A program made the translations under genes and the position numbers. Shown one piece after another: positions 1 to 5,176 of a stretch of DNA of 6,387 bases. This stretch comes from Candidatus Melainabacteria bacterium (GTDB taxonomy: Bacteria; Actinomycetota; Actinomycetes; Mycobacteriales; Pseudonocardiaceae): NCBI GenBank assembly GCA_903970565.1, contig CAJCJE010000480.1:1-6387 (forward strand). The letters run 5' to 3'. The first letter of the stretch is position 1. Each line of letters starts with the position of its first letter. The notes beneath the pieces were generated by a model, which was not told the origin of the DNA, made no database searches, and was given only the letters and a program-made list of their open reading frames with translations.

Positions 1-2
1 AG

Positions 3-572
3 TTCGCACAGGAGGTGCTCGGCGAGGTCGTCACGGAATCCGAGCGGCTGTCCACACTGATCGAGGACCTGCTGGTGCTGTCCCGTTCGGATGCCGGTGA
101 GCTGGCCTCGGCCGGATCGGTCGACCTCGCGCTGGCCACCACGGCCGCGGTCGACCGGCTGCCACCGGACGCGCCGAGGGTACGGCTGCGGATTCCGCCG
201 AGCGCCTGCGCGGTGTGGGCCGCGCCGGGCGAGGTCGAGTTGGTGCTGGACAACCTGCTGCGCAACGCCGCCCGGTATGCCAGGGCCAGGATCAGCGTGT
301 TCGTGCTGCCGACGGCGGACGGGGTCCGGCTGACCGTGGAGGACGACGGCCCAGGCGTGCCGGCCGAGCACCGGGCACGGGTCTTCGACCGGTTCTACCG
401 GGTGCATGACGACCGTGGTCGCCGGACCGGTGGTGCCGGGCTCGGCCTTGCCCTGGTCGCCGAGGTGGTGCGCCGTCGCAACGGTTCGGTGCTGCTGGGC
501 GATTCCTCGGACGGCGGTGCCCGGTTCGAGGTCCGCTGGCGGGGACCGCCGGCCCGGACGGAGCGGGGGTGA
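3..572 (+). CDS. Sensor histidine kinase, C-terminal part (truncated by window edge)
   Basis: This is the cytoplasmic catalytic end of a two-component sensor histidine kinase, which autophosphorylates a His and passes the phosphate to a response regulator. The open frame enters from the left edge, so a GTG at base 15 is an internal codon, not the start; 189 residues are visible. The first ~30 residues (ending TLIEDLLVLSRSDAG) match the second helix of the HisKA dimerisation domain; the H-box with the phosphorylated His lies outside. The HATPase_c domain follows with all its boxes: N-box LVLDNLLRNAARYA (about bases 240-284), G1 box DDGPGVP (about 342-362), F-box VFDRFYRVHD (about 381-410) and G2 box GGAGLGLAL (about 429-455). 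All key residues look intact, so the kinase should be active. Sensor domain, signal and partner regulator cannot be seen. The stop lies 24 bases before the next start on the same strand, so co-transcription is possible. Confidence 0.93.
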   Translation, partial: FAQEVLGEVVTESERLSTLIEDLLVLSRSDAGELASAGSVDLALATTAAVDRLPPDAPRVRLRIPPSACAVWAAPGEVELVLDNLLRNAARYARARISVFVLPTADGVRLTVEDDGPGVPAEHRARVFDRFYRVHDDRGRRTGGAGLGLALVAEVVRRRNGSVLLGDSSDGGARFEVRWRGPPARTERG

Positions 573-596
573 TGGCTCGGGGCAGGATCTGCGGCC

Positions 597-1562
597 GTGG
601 ATGGGCTTGCGAGCGAACCGGTGCGTGTCGGGATCGAGGCGGTGGCCGCGCCGGCGAGGACCGTGGCGGCGGTGCTCGCCGAGACCTGGGTGTTGGCCGA
701 GGCCCTGGCGCGTTTCGGTGTCACTGTGCCGACGCGGCGGCCGGAGCAGTTCCGGTTCGGGGTCGAGCTGCCGCTGCGGATTCGGCTCGGCGGCCCGGCT
801 GTGCTTCGGCTGCGCTGTGACCGGGCCGACGAACGCGGCATCGTGCTGAGCGTGCTCGGGCCCGGCCTGCACGTCGAGTGCGTCGCAGCGGTCGTTGCCG
901 CGGCGGCCGGCGCGGATTCGACGCGGCTGACCGAGTCGACGCGGTCAACCCGGTCGACGCTGGCGACGCCGTTGGTGGCCTCGGTCGAGGCCGGCGCGGG
1001 GTTGCGCTGCGAGCTGGGCTGGACGTCGCGGTGGGTCCGGTCCGGCGTGTTCGGCGCGCGGCCGGTGCGGCGGCTGCTGGCTCCTGCGCTGACGGCGTTG
1101 ACTGCGCTGACGGCGGTGTTGACCAGCGTGTCGGCCGGGGTACGGGCGCGGGCCGAACAGTTGGTCGGCGCGCCGTTGGTGGTCGGGACCGCGATCGTCG
1201 CCGACGGCGCGGTGTTGGCCGCGCAGCGGGAGCGGCCGGCCGCGCTCGCCGGACGCTGGGAGTTTCCCGGCGGCCGGGTCGAGCCCGGTGAGGACGAGCC
1301 GGGTGCGGTGGTCCGGGAATGCCGGGAGGAACTGGGTGCGTCGGTGCGGGTGCTCGGTCGGCTCGGGCCGGACCTGATCCTGCCCAGTGGTTGGCTGCTG
1401 CGCATTCACGCGGCTGAACTGGTCGACGGCCATCCGGCGGCGCTGGAGCACCGGTCGCTGCGCTGGGTGCGCGCGGCCGAGCTGGAGGCGCTGAACTGGC
1501 TGGATGCCGACCGGGCAGTACTGCCGGCGCTGCGCGCGCTGCTGACCGCCCGGTCGGCCTGA
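597..1562 (+). CDS. SRPBCC-like domain fused to MutT-type Nudix hydrolase
   Basis: The C-terminal third is a Nudix hydrolase, a family that cleaves nucleoside diphosphates linked to another moiety. The Nudix box GX5EX7REUXEEXGU is complete at about residues 226-248 (GRVEPGE then RECREELGA), with metal-binding E241, E244 and E245. Preceding GRWEFPGG and following LNWLDADRAVLPAL are typical of the MutT/CTP-pyrophosphohydrolase group that cleans oxidised or unwanted (d)NTPs. The first ~190 residues resemble an SRPBCC (START-like) ligand-binding fold: an IEAVAAPARTVAAVLAE-type opening, a beta-rich middle and a long C-terminal helix near residues 160-190. This is judged by pattern only. A low-complexity Ser/Thr/Arg stretch (about residues 107-125) lies inside that half. 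The GTG at 597 is preceded by AGGA (584-587) with 9 bases of spacing; a GTG at 621 is an alternative. The 321 aa are well above the ~130 aa of a plain MutT. The substrate is unknown. Confidence 0.85.
   Translation: MDGLASEPVRVGIEAVAAPARTVAAVLAETWVLAEALARFGVTVPTRRPEQFRFGVELPLRIRLGGPAVLRLRCDRADERGIVLSVLGPGLHVECVAAVVAAAAGADSTRLTESTRSTRSTLATPLVASVEAGAGLRCELGWTSRWVRSGVFGARPVRRLLAPALTALTALTAVLTSVSAGVRARAEQLVGAPLVVGTAIVADGAVLAAQRERPAALAGRWEFPGGRVEPGEDEPGAVVRECREELGASVRVLGRLGPDLILPSGWLLRIHAAELVDGHPAALEHRSLRWVRAAELEALNWLDADRAVLPALRALLTARSA
918..971 (+). repeat. Three imperfect 18-bp tandem repeats inside the Nudix gene
   Basis: The unit beginning TCGACGCGG occurs at 918 and 936, with a variant TCGACGCTGG at 954, giving an exact 18-base spacing. 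The reading frame is kept, and the repeats encode six-residue units STRLTE, STRSTR and STLATP. They fall in a probable loop of the SRPBCC-like half. Slippage-type expansion is the simplest explanation. Confidence 0.7.
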
Positions 1563-1617
1563 TCCCCGGTAGCCCTGAGCGTTGGCGGCTGGTCGGGCAA
1601 CCGGTGGCGCAGCCTGT
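1563..1617. other. Convergent intergenic gap between Nudix gene and trpS
   Basis: Fifty-five bases separate the stop codons of two genes that face each other. I looked for a shared hairpin terminator and found no convincing long inverted repeat or T-run, so how the two transcripts end here is not evident from the sequence. Confidence 0.6.
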
Positions 1618-2583
1618 TCAGCCGAGACCGGCCATTCGCAGAGCCCCGTTCAGCCGGGGCCGGGCGCGTTCCCTGGCCCGCCGCGCGCCGGCGGCCCTGA
1701 TCCGGTCCAGCTCCGTCCGGTCGTCGATGAGTTCCACGGTTCGTTTGCGGACATCCCGCAGCTCCTCGATGACGGCCTCGGCGACGGCGGACTTCAGACT
1801 GGCGTAGTCCTTGACCTGTTCGGCCAGGTCAGCAGGGCTCTCGCCGGTGCAGGCGGCGAGGATTTCCAGCAGGTTGGCCACGCCCGGCTGCCCGTCCGGG
1901 TCGTAGGCGAGGCGGCCGAGTCCGTCGGTGACCGCGCGACCGATCTTGCGCTGGATCAGATCGGGTGGGTCCAGGACGAACACCACACCGGCCGAGTTCC
2001 GCGCGGATTTGGCCATCTTTCGGGTCGGGTCGGCGAGGTCGCGAATCCGGGCCGCGGCCGGCGGCAGGACGAGTTCCGGTACGACGAAGACCTCGCCGTA
2101 CTGGGTGTTGAACCGCTTGGCCAGTGTCCTGGCCAGCTCGACGTGTTGGGCCTGGTCCGCGCCGACCGGCACTTTGTCGGCGCCGTACAACAGGATGTCG
2201 GCGACCATCAGCACCGGATAGGTCAGCAGGCTCAGCCGGACCCCGGACTGGCCCTGGGACTTCTCCTTGAACTGGATCATCCTGCGGGCCTCGCCGAAGG
2301 TGCACACGCACTCCAGCACCCAGGTCATCGAGGCGTGCTCGGCGAGCAGGTCGGACTGCACGAACACCAGGTCGGGATCGATGCCCACGGCCAGCAGGAT
2401 CGCCAGGGTCTCCCTGGTCAGCGCGCGTAGTTTGGCCGGATTATGCGCGCTGGTCATGGCGTGCAGATCGCTGACGAAATACAGGTCGTCCGGGGTGGTC
2501 GCGCGGGCCCACCGCGCCACGGCGCCCAGGTAGTTGCCCAGCTGGACATGGCCGGAGGGGGTGATACCGGACAGACTGGTCAT
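1618..2583 (-). CDS. trpS: Tryptophanyl-tRNA synthetase, attenuator-controlled, possibly the auxiliary type
   Basis: This class Ic aminoacyl-tRNA synthetase charges tRNA-Trp with tryptophan in the cytoplasm. The 321 aa fit the family (Bacillus TrpRS is about 328). The HIGH-type signature is SGHVQLGNYLGA (residues 10-21), the Trp-pocket segment VSDLHAMT is at 37-44, MIQFKEKS at 102-109, LLTYPVLMVADILLY at 119-133 with the indole-binding Asp at 129, VPVGADQAQHVEL at 138-150, and the KMSKS loop reads KMAKS (189-193). The ATG at 2583 has GAGGAG (2589-2594 on this strand) five bases upstream. Against Bacillus TrpRS, the residue matching Gln9 is Thr8 (SGITPSG), and KMSKS has Ala in place of Ser. 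VANLLEILAACTGESPADLA resembles, from memory, the auxiliary Streptomyces TrpRS1 more than the housekeeping copy. A Trp-codon leader and attenuator lie directly upstream. Identity is very secure; the auxiliary role is inference. Confidence 0.96.
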   Translation of the reverse strand: MTSLSGITPSGHVQLGNYLGAVARWARATTPDDLYFVSDLHAMTSAHNPAKLRALTRETLAILLAVGIDPDLVFVQSDLLAEHASMTWVLECVCTFGEARRMIQFKEKSQGQSGVRLSLLTYPVLMVADILLYGADKVPVGADQAQHVELARTLAKRFNTQYGEVFVVPELVLPPAAARIRDLADPTRKMAKSARNSAGVVFVLDPPDLIQRKIGRAVTDGLGRLAYDPDGQPGVANLLEILAACTGESPADLAEQVKDYASLKSAVAEAVIEELRDVRKRTVELIDDRTELDRIRAAGARRARERARPRLNGALRMAGLG

Positions 2584-2588
2584 GACGG

Positions 2589-2594
2589 CTCCTC
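2589..2594 (-). promoter_or_regulatory. Ribosome binding site of trpS
   Basis: GAGGAG on the minus strand, five bases before the trpS ATG, fixes the start codon. It lies 47 bases beyond the end of the terminator hairpin, so it is only transcribed when the attenuator is read through. Confidence 0.85.
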
Positions 2595-2641
2595 GGGTCG
2601 ATGCGGGTCGATGCCGCCGTCGAGGGCCCCGGACATGACGA

Positions 2642-2663
2642 AGGCCGCCCGATCGGGCGGCCT
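2642..2663 (-). terminator. Attenuator terminator hairpin (segments 3:4) of the trpS leader
   Basis: This is a perfect 22-base palindrome: arm AGGCCGCCCGA followed immediately by its complement TCGGGCGGCCT. In RNA it gives a very GC-rich stem of up to 9 pairs closing on a small loop. On the minus strand the 3' side continues TTCGTCATGTCC, a short, interrupted U-tract of the kind often seen in actinobacteria. It lies between the leader-peptide gene and the trpS start, 58 bases before the ATG. Its 5' arm contains GGCCGCC (2656-2662), complementary to GGCGGCC in segment 2 (2702-2708), so an alternative antiterminator fold exists. Being palindromic it could also act on plus-strand transcripts, where TGGTTCTTCTTC follows, but no plus-strand gene ends here. 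Confidence 0.8.
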
Positions 2664-2678
2664 GGTTCTTCTTCGGTG

Positions 2679-2694
2679 CTGCGCGGCAGCGCAG
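2679..2694 (-). other. Small hairpin between attenuator segments 2 and 3
   Basis: CTGCGC and GCGCAG form a perfect 6-bp stem around a TGCC loop (minus-strand reading). It sits between the leader stop codon and the terminator. It may bring segments 2 and 3 close together or act as a pause site; both roles are inferred from position only. Confidence 0.5.
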
Positions 2695-2697
2695 GGA

Positions 2698-2745
2698 TCA
2701 GGGCCGCCGGGGAGCGGCCCACCACTGACTGCGTTGTGCGAACAT
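2698..2745 (-). CDS. Trp leader peptide (MFAQRSQWWAAPRRP) upstream of trpS
   Basis: Fifteen codons run from ATG (2743-2745) to TGA (2698-2700) on the minus strand, encoding MFAQRSQWWAAPRRP. Two consecutive UGG Trp codons lie at 2719-2724. Tandem Trp codons are strongly unexpected in so short an ORF and are the mark of trp leader peptides; the opening MFA and a W-pair followed by A, P and R resemble the leaders of actinobacterial trp operons (pattern from memory). There is no Shine-Dalgarno sequence before the ATG, but a TACAGT -10 box ends seven bases upstream, which would make the mRNA leaderless, starting at the A of ATG. The peptide is not expected to function itself: the ribosome's position on it would report the level of charged tRNA-Trp. 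The same frame is open further upstream (an in-frame GTG at 2752-2754 and ATGs before that), so a longer form is possible but less likely. Confidence 0.82.
   Translation of the reverse strand: MFAQRSQWWAAPRRP
2701..2720 (-). promoter_or_regulatory. Attenuator hairpin 1:2 overlapping the leader-peptide Trp codons
   Basis: On the minus strand GGGCCGC (2720-2714) and GCGGCCC (2707-2701) form a perfect 7-bp stem around a six-base loop. The first arm begins within the second Trp codon. A ribosome held at the Trp codons would cover this arm and free most of segment 2 for pairing with segment 3 (2656-2662). A ribosome that reaches the stop codon at 2698 would cover both arms and let the terminator form. 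The three helices 1:2, 2:3 and 3:4 are mutually exclusive in the classical way. Confidence 0.75.
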
Positions 2746-2752
2746 GGCGATC

Positions 2753-2758
2753 ACTGTA
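2753..2758 (-). promoter_or_regulatory. -10 box of the trpS leader promoter (leaderless transcript)
   Basis: TACAGT on the minus strand matches the TANNNT consensus of actinobacterial housekeeping promoters. Exactly seven bases separate it from the A of the leader-peptide ATG, so the expected start point is that A. No good TTGACA-like -35 is seen at 16-18 bases (the best is TGGCTG within a repeat copy), which is common for GC-rich actinobacterial promoters. The placement supports the leader-peptide call. Confidence 0.6.
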
Positions 2759-2777
2759 GCGGGGCGAGGTGGCATCC

Positions 2778-2818
2778 AGCCAGCGAACATGGCCCAGCCA
2801 GCGAACAGCCAGCGAACA
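2778..2818. repeat. Three direct copies of a 12-bp repeat AGCCAGCGAACA
   Basis: Exact copies lie at 2778-2789, 2796-2807 and 2807-2818. The first two are 18 bases apart, and the third overlaps the second by one base. On the minus strand the unit reads TGTTCGCTGGCT. They lie just upstream of the -10 box of the trpS leader, covering where a -35 or activator site would be. Copy 1 extended reads GCCATGTTCGCTGG, sharing GCCATGTTCGC with the start of the leader peptide, so they may be duplicated leader DNA. A protein-binding site is another possibility. Confidence 0.75.
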
Positions 2819-2917
2819 CGGCCCTGACCTACTCGAACGGGGTGCTCACTGCGCGTGCTCGGGGTGGTGAGCGCACTCTCACATTGCGACCCGTGCCCGG
2901 AATGCACGGACGACCGG

Positions 2918-2923
2918 TAGGAT
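2918..2923 (+). promoter_or_regulatory. Possible -10 box of typA
   Basis: TAGGAT fits TANNNT and is the best AT-containing hexamer upstream of typA in a region otherwise very rich in GC. No clear -35 lies at 17-18 bases. If it is used, the typA mRNA has an untranslated leader of roughly 130 bases. Confidence 0.3.
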
Positions 2924-2966
2924 AGAGATGGCCGCGGCTAGGCAATGACGCTGGCGGTCGGCTGTT

Positions 2967-3009
2967 TGTGCGGATCGCGACTTCCGCTCGACCGGCGTGC
3001 ATCCGCACA
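2967..3009 (+). other. Inverted repeat in the typA 5' leader
   Basis: TGTGCGGAT (2967-2975) is the exact reverse complement of ATCCGCACA (3001-3009), a 9-bp stem with a 25-base loop. Within the loop TCCGC (2983-2987) can compete for GCGGA (2970-2974), so two exclusive hairpins are possible. The structure ends about 38 bases before the ribosome binding site. A regulatory role is speculation. Confidence 0.4.
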
Positions 3010-3047
3010 GGGGCGCATTTCAGCAGCCCCATCCCTACCGCAGTCTT

Positions 3048-3053
3048 GAGGAG
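3048..3053 (+). promoter_or_regulatory. Ribosome binding site that fixes the typA start
   Basis: GAGGAG followed by six bases and GTG at 3060. The longest open frame begins at an earlier GTG (2997), but that one has no such site, and the ATG at 3075 also lacks one. Confidence 0.8.
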
Positions 3054-3059
3054 TTTCGC

Positions 3060-4988
3060 GTGCCCACGGCCACGATGTCCATCCCGGTATCGCACTTGCG
3101 CACCGACCTGCGCAATGTGGCGATCGTGGCGCACGTCGACCACGGTAAGACCACCCTGGTCGACGCCATGCTGCGTCAGTCCGGCGCCTTCTCCGCCCGT
3201 GCCGAGCTGGTCGACCGGGTCATGGACTCCGGTGAACTGGAGCGGGAAAAGGGCATCACCATTCTCGCCAAGAACACCGCCGTGCACCGGCAGACCCCTG
3301 GCGGACCGCACGAGGCGGTCACGATCAACGTGGTGGACACCCCCGGCCACGCCGACTTCGGTGGGGAGGTCGAGCGCGGGCTGGCGATGGTCGACGGCGT
3401 GCTGCTGCTGGTGGACGCCAGTGAGGGCCCGCTGCCGCAGACCCGGTTCGTGCTGCGCAAGACGCTGGCCGCCGGCCTGCCCGTCGTGTTGGTGGTCAAC
3501 AAGGTCGACCGGCCGGACGCGCGGATCGCGGAGGTCGTCGAGGAGACCCACGACCTGCTGCTGGAGCTGGCGACCGAACTGGCCGCCGAGTCCGACATCG
3601 ACGACTCCATCCTGGACATTCCCGTGGTGTACGCCTCGGCGCGCGCCGGCCGGGCCAGTATGACCGCGCCCGCCGACGGTGGACTGCCCGACAGCGAGAA
3701 CCTCGATCCGCTGTTCGACACCCTGCTGGAACACATCCCGGCGCCGACCGGAAACCCGGACGCCCCGCTGCGGGCGCTGGTCACCAACCTCGACGCATCC
3801 AGCTTCCTCGGCCGGATCGCGCTGTGCCGCATCCACGCCGGCCGGCTGACCAAGGGCCAGACCGTCGCCTGGTGTCGCGAGGACGGCACCGTGGAGCGGG
3901 TCAAGGTCACCGAACTGCTGATCACCGAGGCACTGGACCGCGTTCCGGCGCAGGAGGCCAGTGCCGGCGACCTGGTCGCGATCGCCGGCATCCCGGACAT
4001 CACCATCGGCGACACGCTGGCCGATCTCGAGGACCCGCAGCCGTTGCCCAGGATCACCGTCGACGAGCCGGCGATCTCGATGACCATCGGCGTGAACACC
4101 TCGCCGCTACAGGGCAGGGGCGGCGGCACCAAGCTGACCGCGCGACTGCTGCGCACCCGGTTGGACACCGAACTGGTCGGCAACGTGAGCGTGCGGGTAC
4201 TGCCCACCGAGCGGCCGGACACCTGGGAGGTGCAGGGCCGTGGCGAGCTGGCGCTGGCCATCCTGGTGGAGACCATGCGCCGGGAGGGCTTCGAGCTGAC
4301 CGTCGGCAAGCCGCAGGTGGTCACCAGGGAGATCGACGGCAAGCTCTGCGAGCCGTTCGAGCGGCTGACCGTGGACGCCCCCGAGGAGCACCTCGGCGCG
4401 ATCACCCAGCTGCTGGCCGGCCGCAAGGGCCAGCTGGAGCACATGGGCGGGCACGGCAGCGGCCGGATCAAGCTGGACTACGTGGTACCGGCGCGTGGCC
4501 TGATCGGGTTCCGCACCGAGTTCCTCACCGAGACCAGGGGCACCGGTATCGCCAACCACGTGTTCGAGGGCTACTTCCCGTGGGTGGGGGAGTTGCGCAC
4601 CCGGCACAACGGTTCGCTGGTCGCCGACCGCACCGGCATGATCACCGCGTACGCGATGATCCAGTTGCAGGACCGAGGTTCCTTCTTCGTCGAGCCGGGT
4701 TCACCCGCCTACGAGGGCATGGTCGTCGGGGAGAACCCGAGGGCCGAGGACCTCGACGTGAACGTCTGCCGGGAGAAGAAGCTCACCAACATGCGCTCCT
4801 CCACCAGCGACGAGCTGGAGCGTCTGGCCCGGCCCCGCAAGCTGGGGCTGGAGGAGGCGCTGGAGTTCTGCGCCTCCGACGAGTGCGTCGAGGTCACCCC
4901 GCAGATGGTCCGGGTACGCAAGCTCGTGCTCGACAGCACCGACCGGGGTCGGGCGCGCGCCCGGTCCAAGGCCCGCGACCGCGTCTGA
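3060..4988 (+). CDS. typA: Ribosome-associated translational GTPase TypA/BipA
   Basis: TypA (BipA) is a translation-factor GTPase that binds the 70S ribosome in the EF-G site and supports ribosome assembly and stress or low-temperature growth in the bacteria where it has been studied. From the GTG at 3060 the protein is 642 aa, close to the usual 600-640. The G motifs are complete: G1 AHVDHGKT (24-31), switch region with EKGITI (63-68), G3 DTPGHADF (93-100), G4 NKVD (147-150) and G5 SAR (193-195). The family-specific REKGITILAKNTAV segment separates it from EF-G and LepA. Domain II follows the G domain, with EF-G-like domains III and V later, and the BipA-specific C-terminal domain carries RGLIGFRTEFLTETRGTG and ENPRAEDLDVNVCREKKLTNMRSS. 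The basic tail (RGRARARSKARDRV) suits RNA contact. It is transcribed divergently from trpS; an LpqW-like gene follows on the same strand. Nothing in the frame looks damaged. Confidence 0.97.
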   Translation: MPTATMSIPVSHLRTDLRNVAIVAHVDHGKTTLVDAMLRQSGAFSARAELVDRVMDSGELEREKGITILAKNTAVHRQTPGGPHEAVTINVVDTPGHADFGGEVERGLAMVDGVLLLVDASEGPLPQTRFVLRKTLAAGLPVVLVVNKVDRPDARIAEVVEETHDLLLELATELAAESDIDDSILDIPVVYASARAGRASMTAPADGGLPDSENLDPLFDTLLEHIPAPTGNPDAPLRALVTNLDASSFLGRIALCRIHAGRLTKGQTVAWCREDGTVERVKVTELLITEALDRVPAQEASAGDLVAIAGIPDITIGDTLADLEDPQPLPRITVDEPAISMTIGVNTSPLQGRGGGTKLTARLLRTRLDTELVGNVSVRVLPTERPDTWEVQGRGELALAILVETMRREGFELTVGKPQVVTREIDGKLCEPFERLTVDAPEEHLGAITQLLAGRKGQLEHMGGHGSGRIKLDYVVPARGLIGFRTEFLTETRGTGIANHVFEGYFPWVGELRTRHNGSLVADRTGMITAYAMIQLQDRGSFFVEPGSPAYEGMVVGENPRAEDLDVNVCREKKLTNMRSSTSDELERLARPRKLGLEEALEFCASDECVEVTPQMVRVRKLVLDSTDRGRARARSKARDRV

Positions 4989-4995
4989 GATCACC

Positions 4996-5070
4996 CGACT
5001 GCCGGGCGAGGATGACGTCGGGTTGCCAGGCAACCCCGAGCAACCTCGCCCGGCAGTCGCGCGTCATCCT
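4996..5070 (+). terminator. Large inverted repeat after typA, likely terminator
   Basis: A perfect 16-bp inverted repeat (4996-5011 with 5044-5059; core CTGCCGGGCGAGG) starts seven bases after the typA stop. Inside it sits a second hairpin, GGGTTGC/GCAACCC (5020-5026 with 5030-5036). An alternative 9-bp pairing, AGGATGACG (5009-5017) with CGTCATCCT (5062-5070), excludes the inner end of the long stem. There is no real T-run afterwards, so this is either a GC-rich actinobacterial terminator without a U-tail or an mRNA 3' stabilising structure. The remaining bases up to the next start (5071-5176) hold a 10-bp palindrome GCGGTACCGC (5075-5084) and no clear promoter. Confidence 0.6.
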
Positions 5071-5163
5071 GTTGGCGGTACCGCGAACTCCGGGCAGTCC
5101 CTGCGTAACCGCGAAATGTGCTGCGCCGAGTTGGTTGCGGATGGCAGCATGGCGAGCGGCTGA

Positions 5164-5170
5164 GGGGAGG
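5164..5170 (+). promoter_or_regulatory. Ribosome binding site of the LpqW-like gene
   Basis: GGGGAGG followed by six bases and GTG at 5177. It supports this start over the in-frame ATG at 5213, which has no such site and would shorten the signal peptide to 18 residues without its basic N-terminus. Confidence 0.75.
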
Positions 5171-5176
5171 CCTCTG

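Larger units (their letters stand above)
2746..3059. other. Divergent intergenic region between trpS leader and typA
   Basis: This 314-base stretch carries no convincing gene apart from the upstream extension of the leader-peptide frame. It contains the trpS -10 box, the three 12-bp repeats, a GCTCAC/GTGAGC inverted repeat (2845-2850 and 2867-2872), a possible typA -10 (TAGGAT, 2918-2923) and the typA 5' leader with a 9-bp inverted repeat. The opposite-strand open frames crossing it lack a ribosome binding site and family motifs. Confidence 0.6.

Noticed and set aside
15..572. GTG at 15 as the true start of the kinase gene
   Set aside because: The frame is open to the window edge and the codons before it continue the HisKA helix; a protein starting here would lack the phosphorylated His.
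395..1405. Long minus-strand open frame of 336 codons
   Set aside because: It overlaps the kinase and Nudix genes, is made of low-complexity Arg/Ser/Pro/Thr/Ala and has no family motif; this is the usual antisense shadow of GC-rich coding DNA.
1582..2430. Plus-strand open frame of 282 codons opposite trpS
   Set aside because: It is antisense to a clear tryptophanyl-tRNA synthetase, and its translation is Gly/Gln/Asp/His-rich low-complexity sequence typical of a shadow frame.
2642..2663. The palindrome as a plus-strand terminator (followed by TGGTTCTTCTTC)
   Set aside because: The tail is more T-rich in this direction, but no plus-strand gene ends upstream; its place between the Trp leader and trpS explains it better as a minus-strand attenuator. 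Bidirectional activity is not excluded.
2584..2758. T-box riboswitch upstream of trpS
   Set aside because: No T-box consensus or specifier-loop stem was found, and the leader is short; the leader peptide with tandem Trp codons explains the hairpins more simply.
2776..2823. The 12-bp repeats as a CRISPR array
   Set aside because: The units are too short, spacing is irregular (18 and 11 bases), no spacers of about 30 bases exist and no cas genes are near.
2443..2925. Plus-strand open frame of 160 codons across the trpS start and leader
   Set aside because: It runs through the start of trpS and the attenuator palindrome, has no family motif and no good ribosome binding site.
2997..3059. Longer typA N-terminus starting at the GTG at 2997
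   Set aside because: The extra 21 residues would run through the GAGGAG ribosome binding site at 3048-3053, are not typical of TypA, and the start has no ribosome binding site of its own.
3176..4471. Minus-strand open frame of 431 codons opposite typA
   Set aside because: It lies wholly inside the certain typA gene, is Ser/Arg-rich without motifs and has no ribosome binding site.
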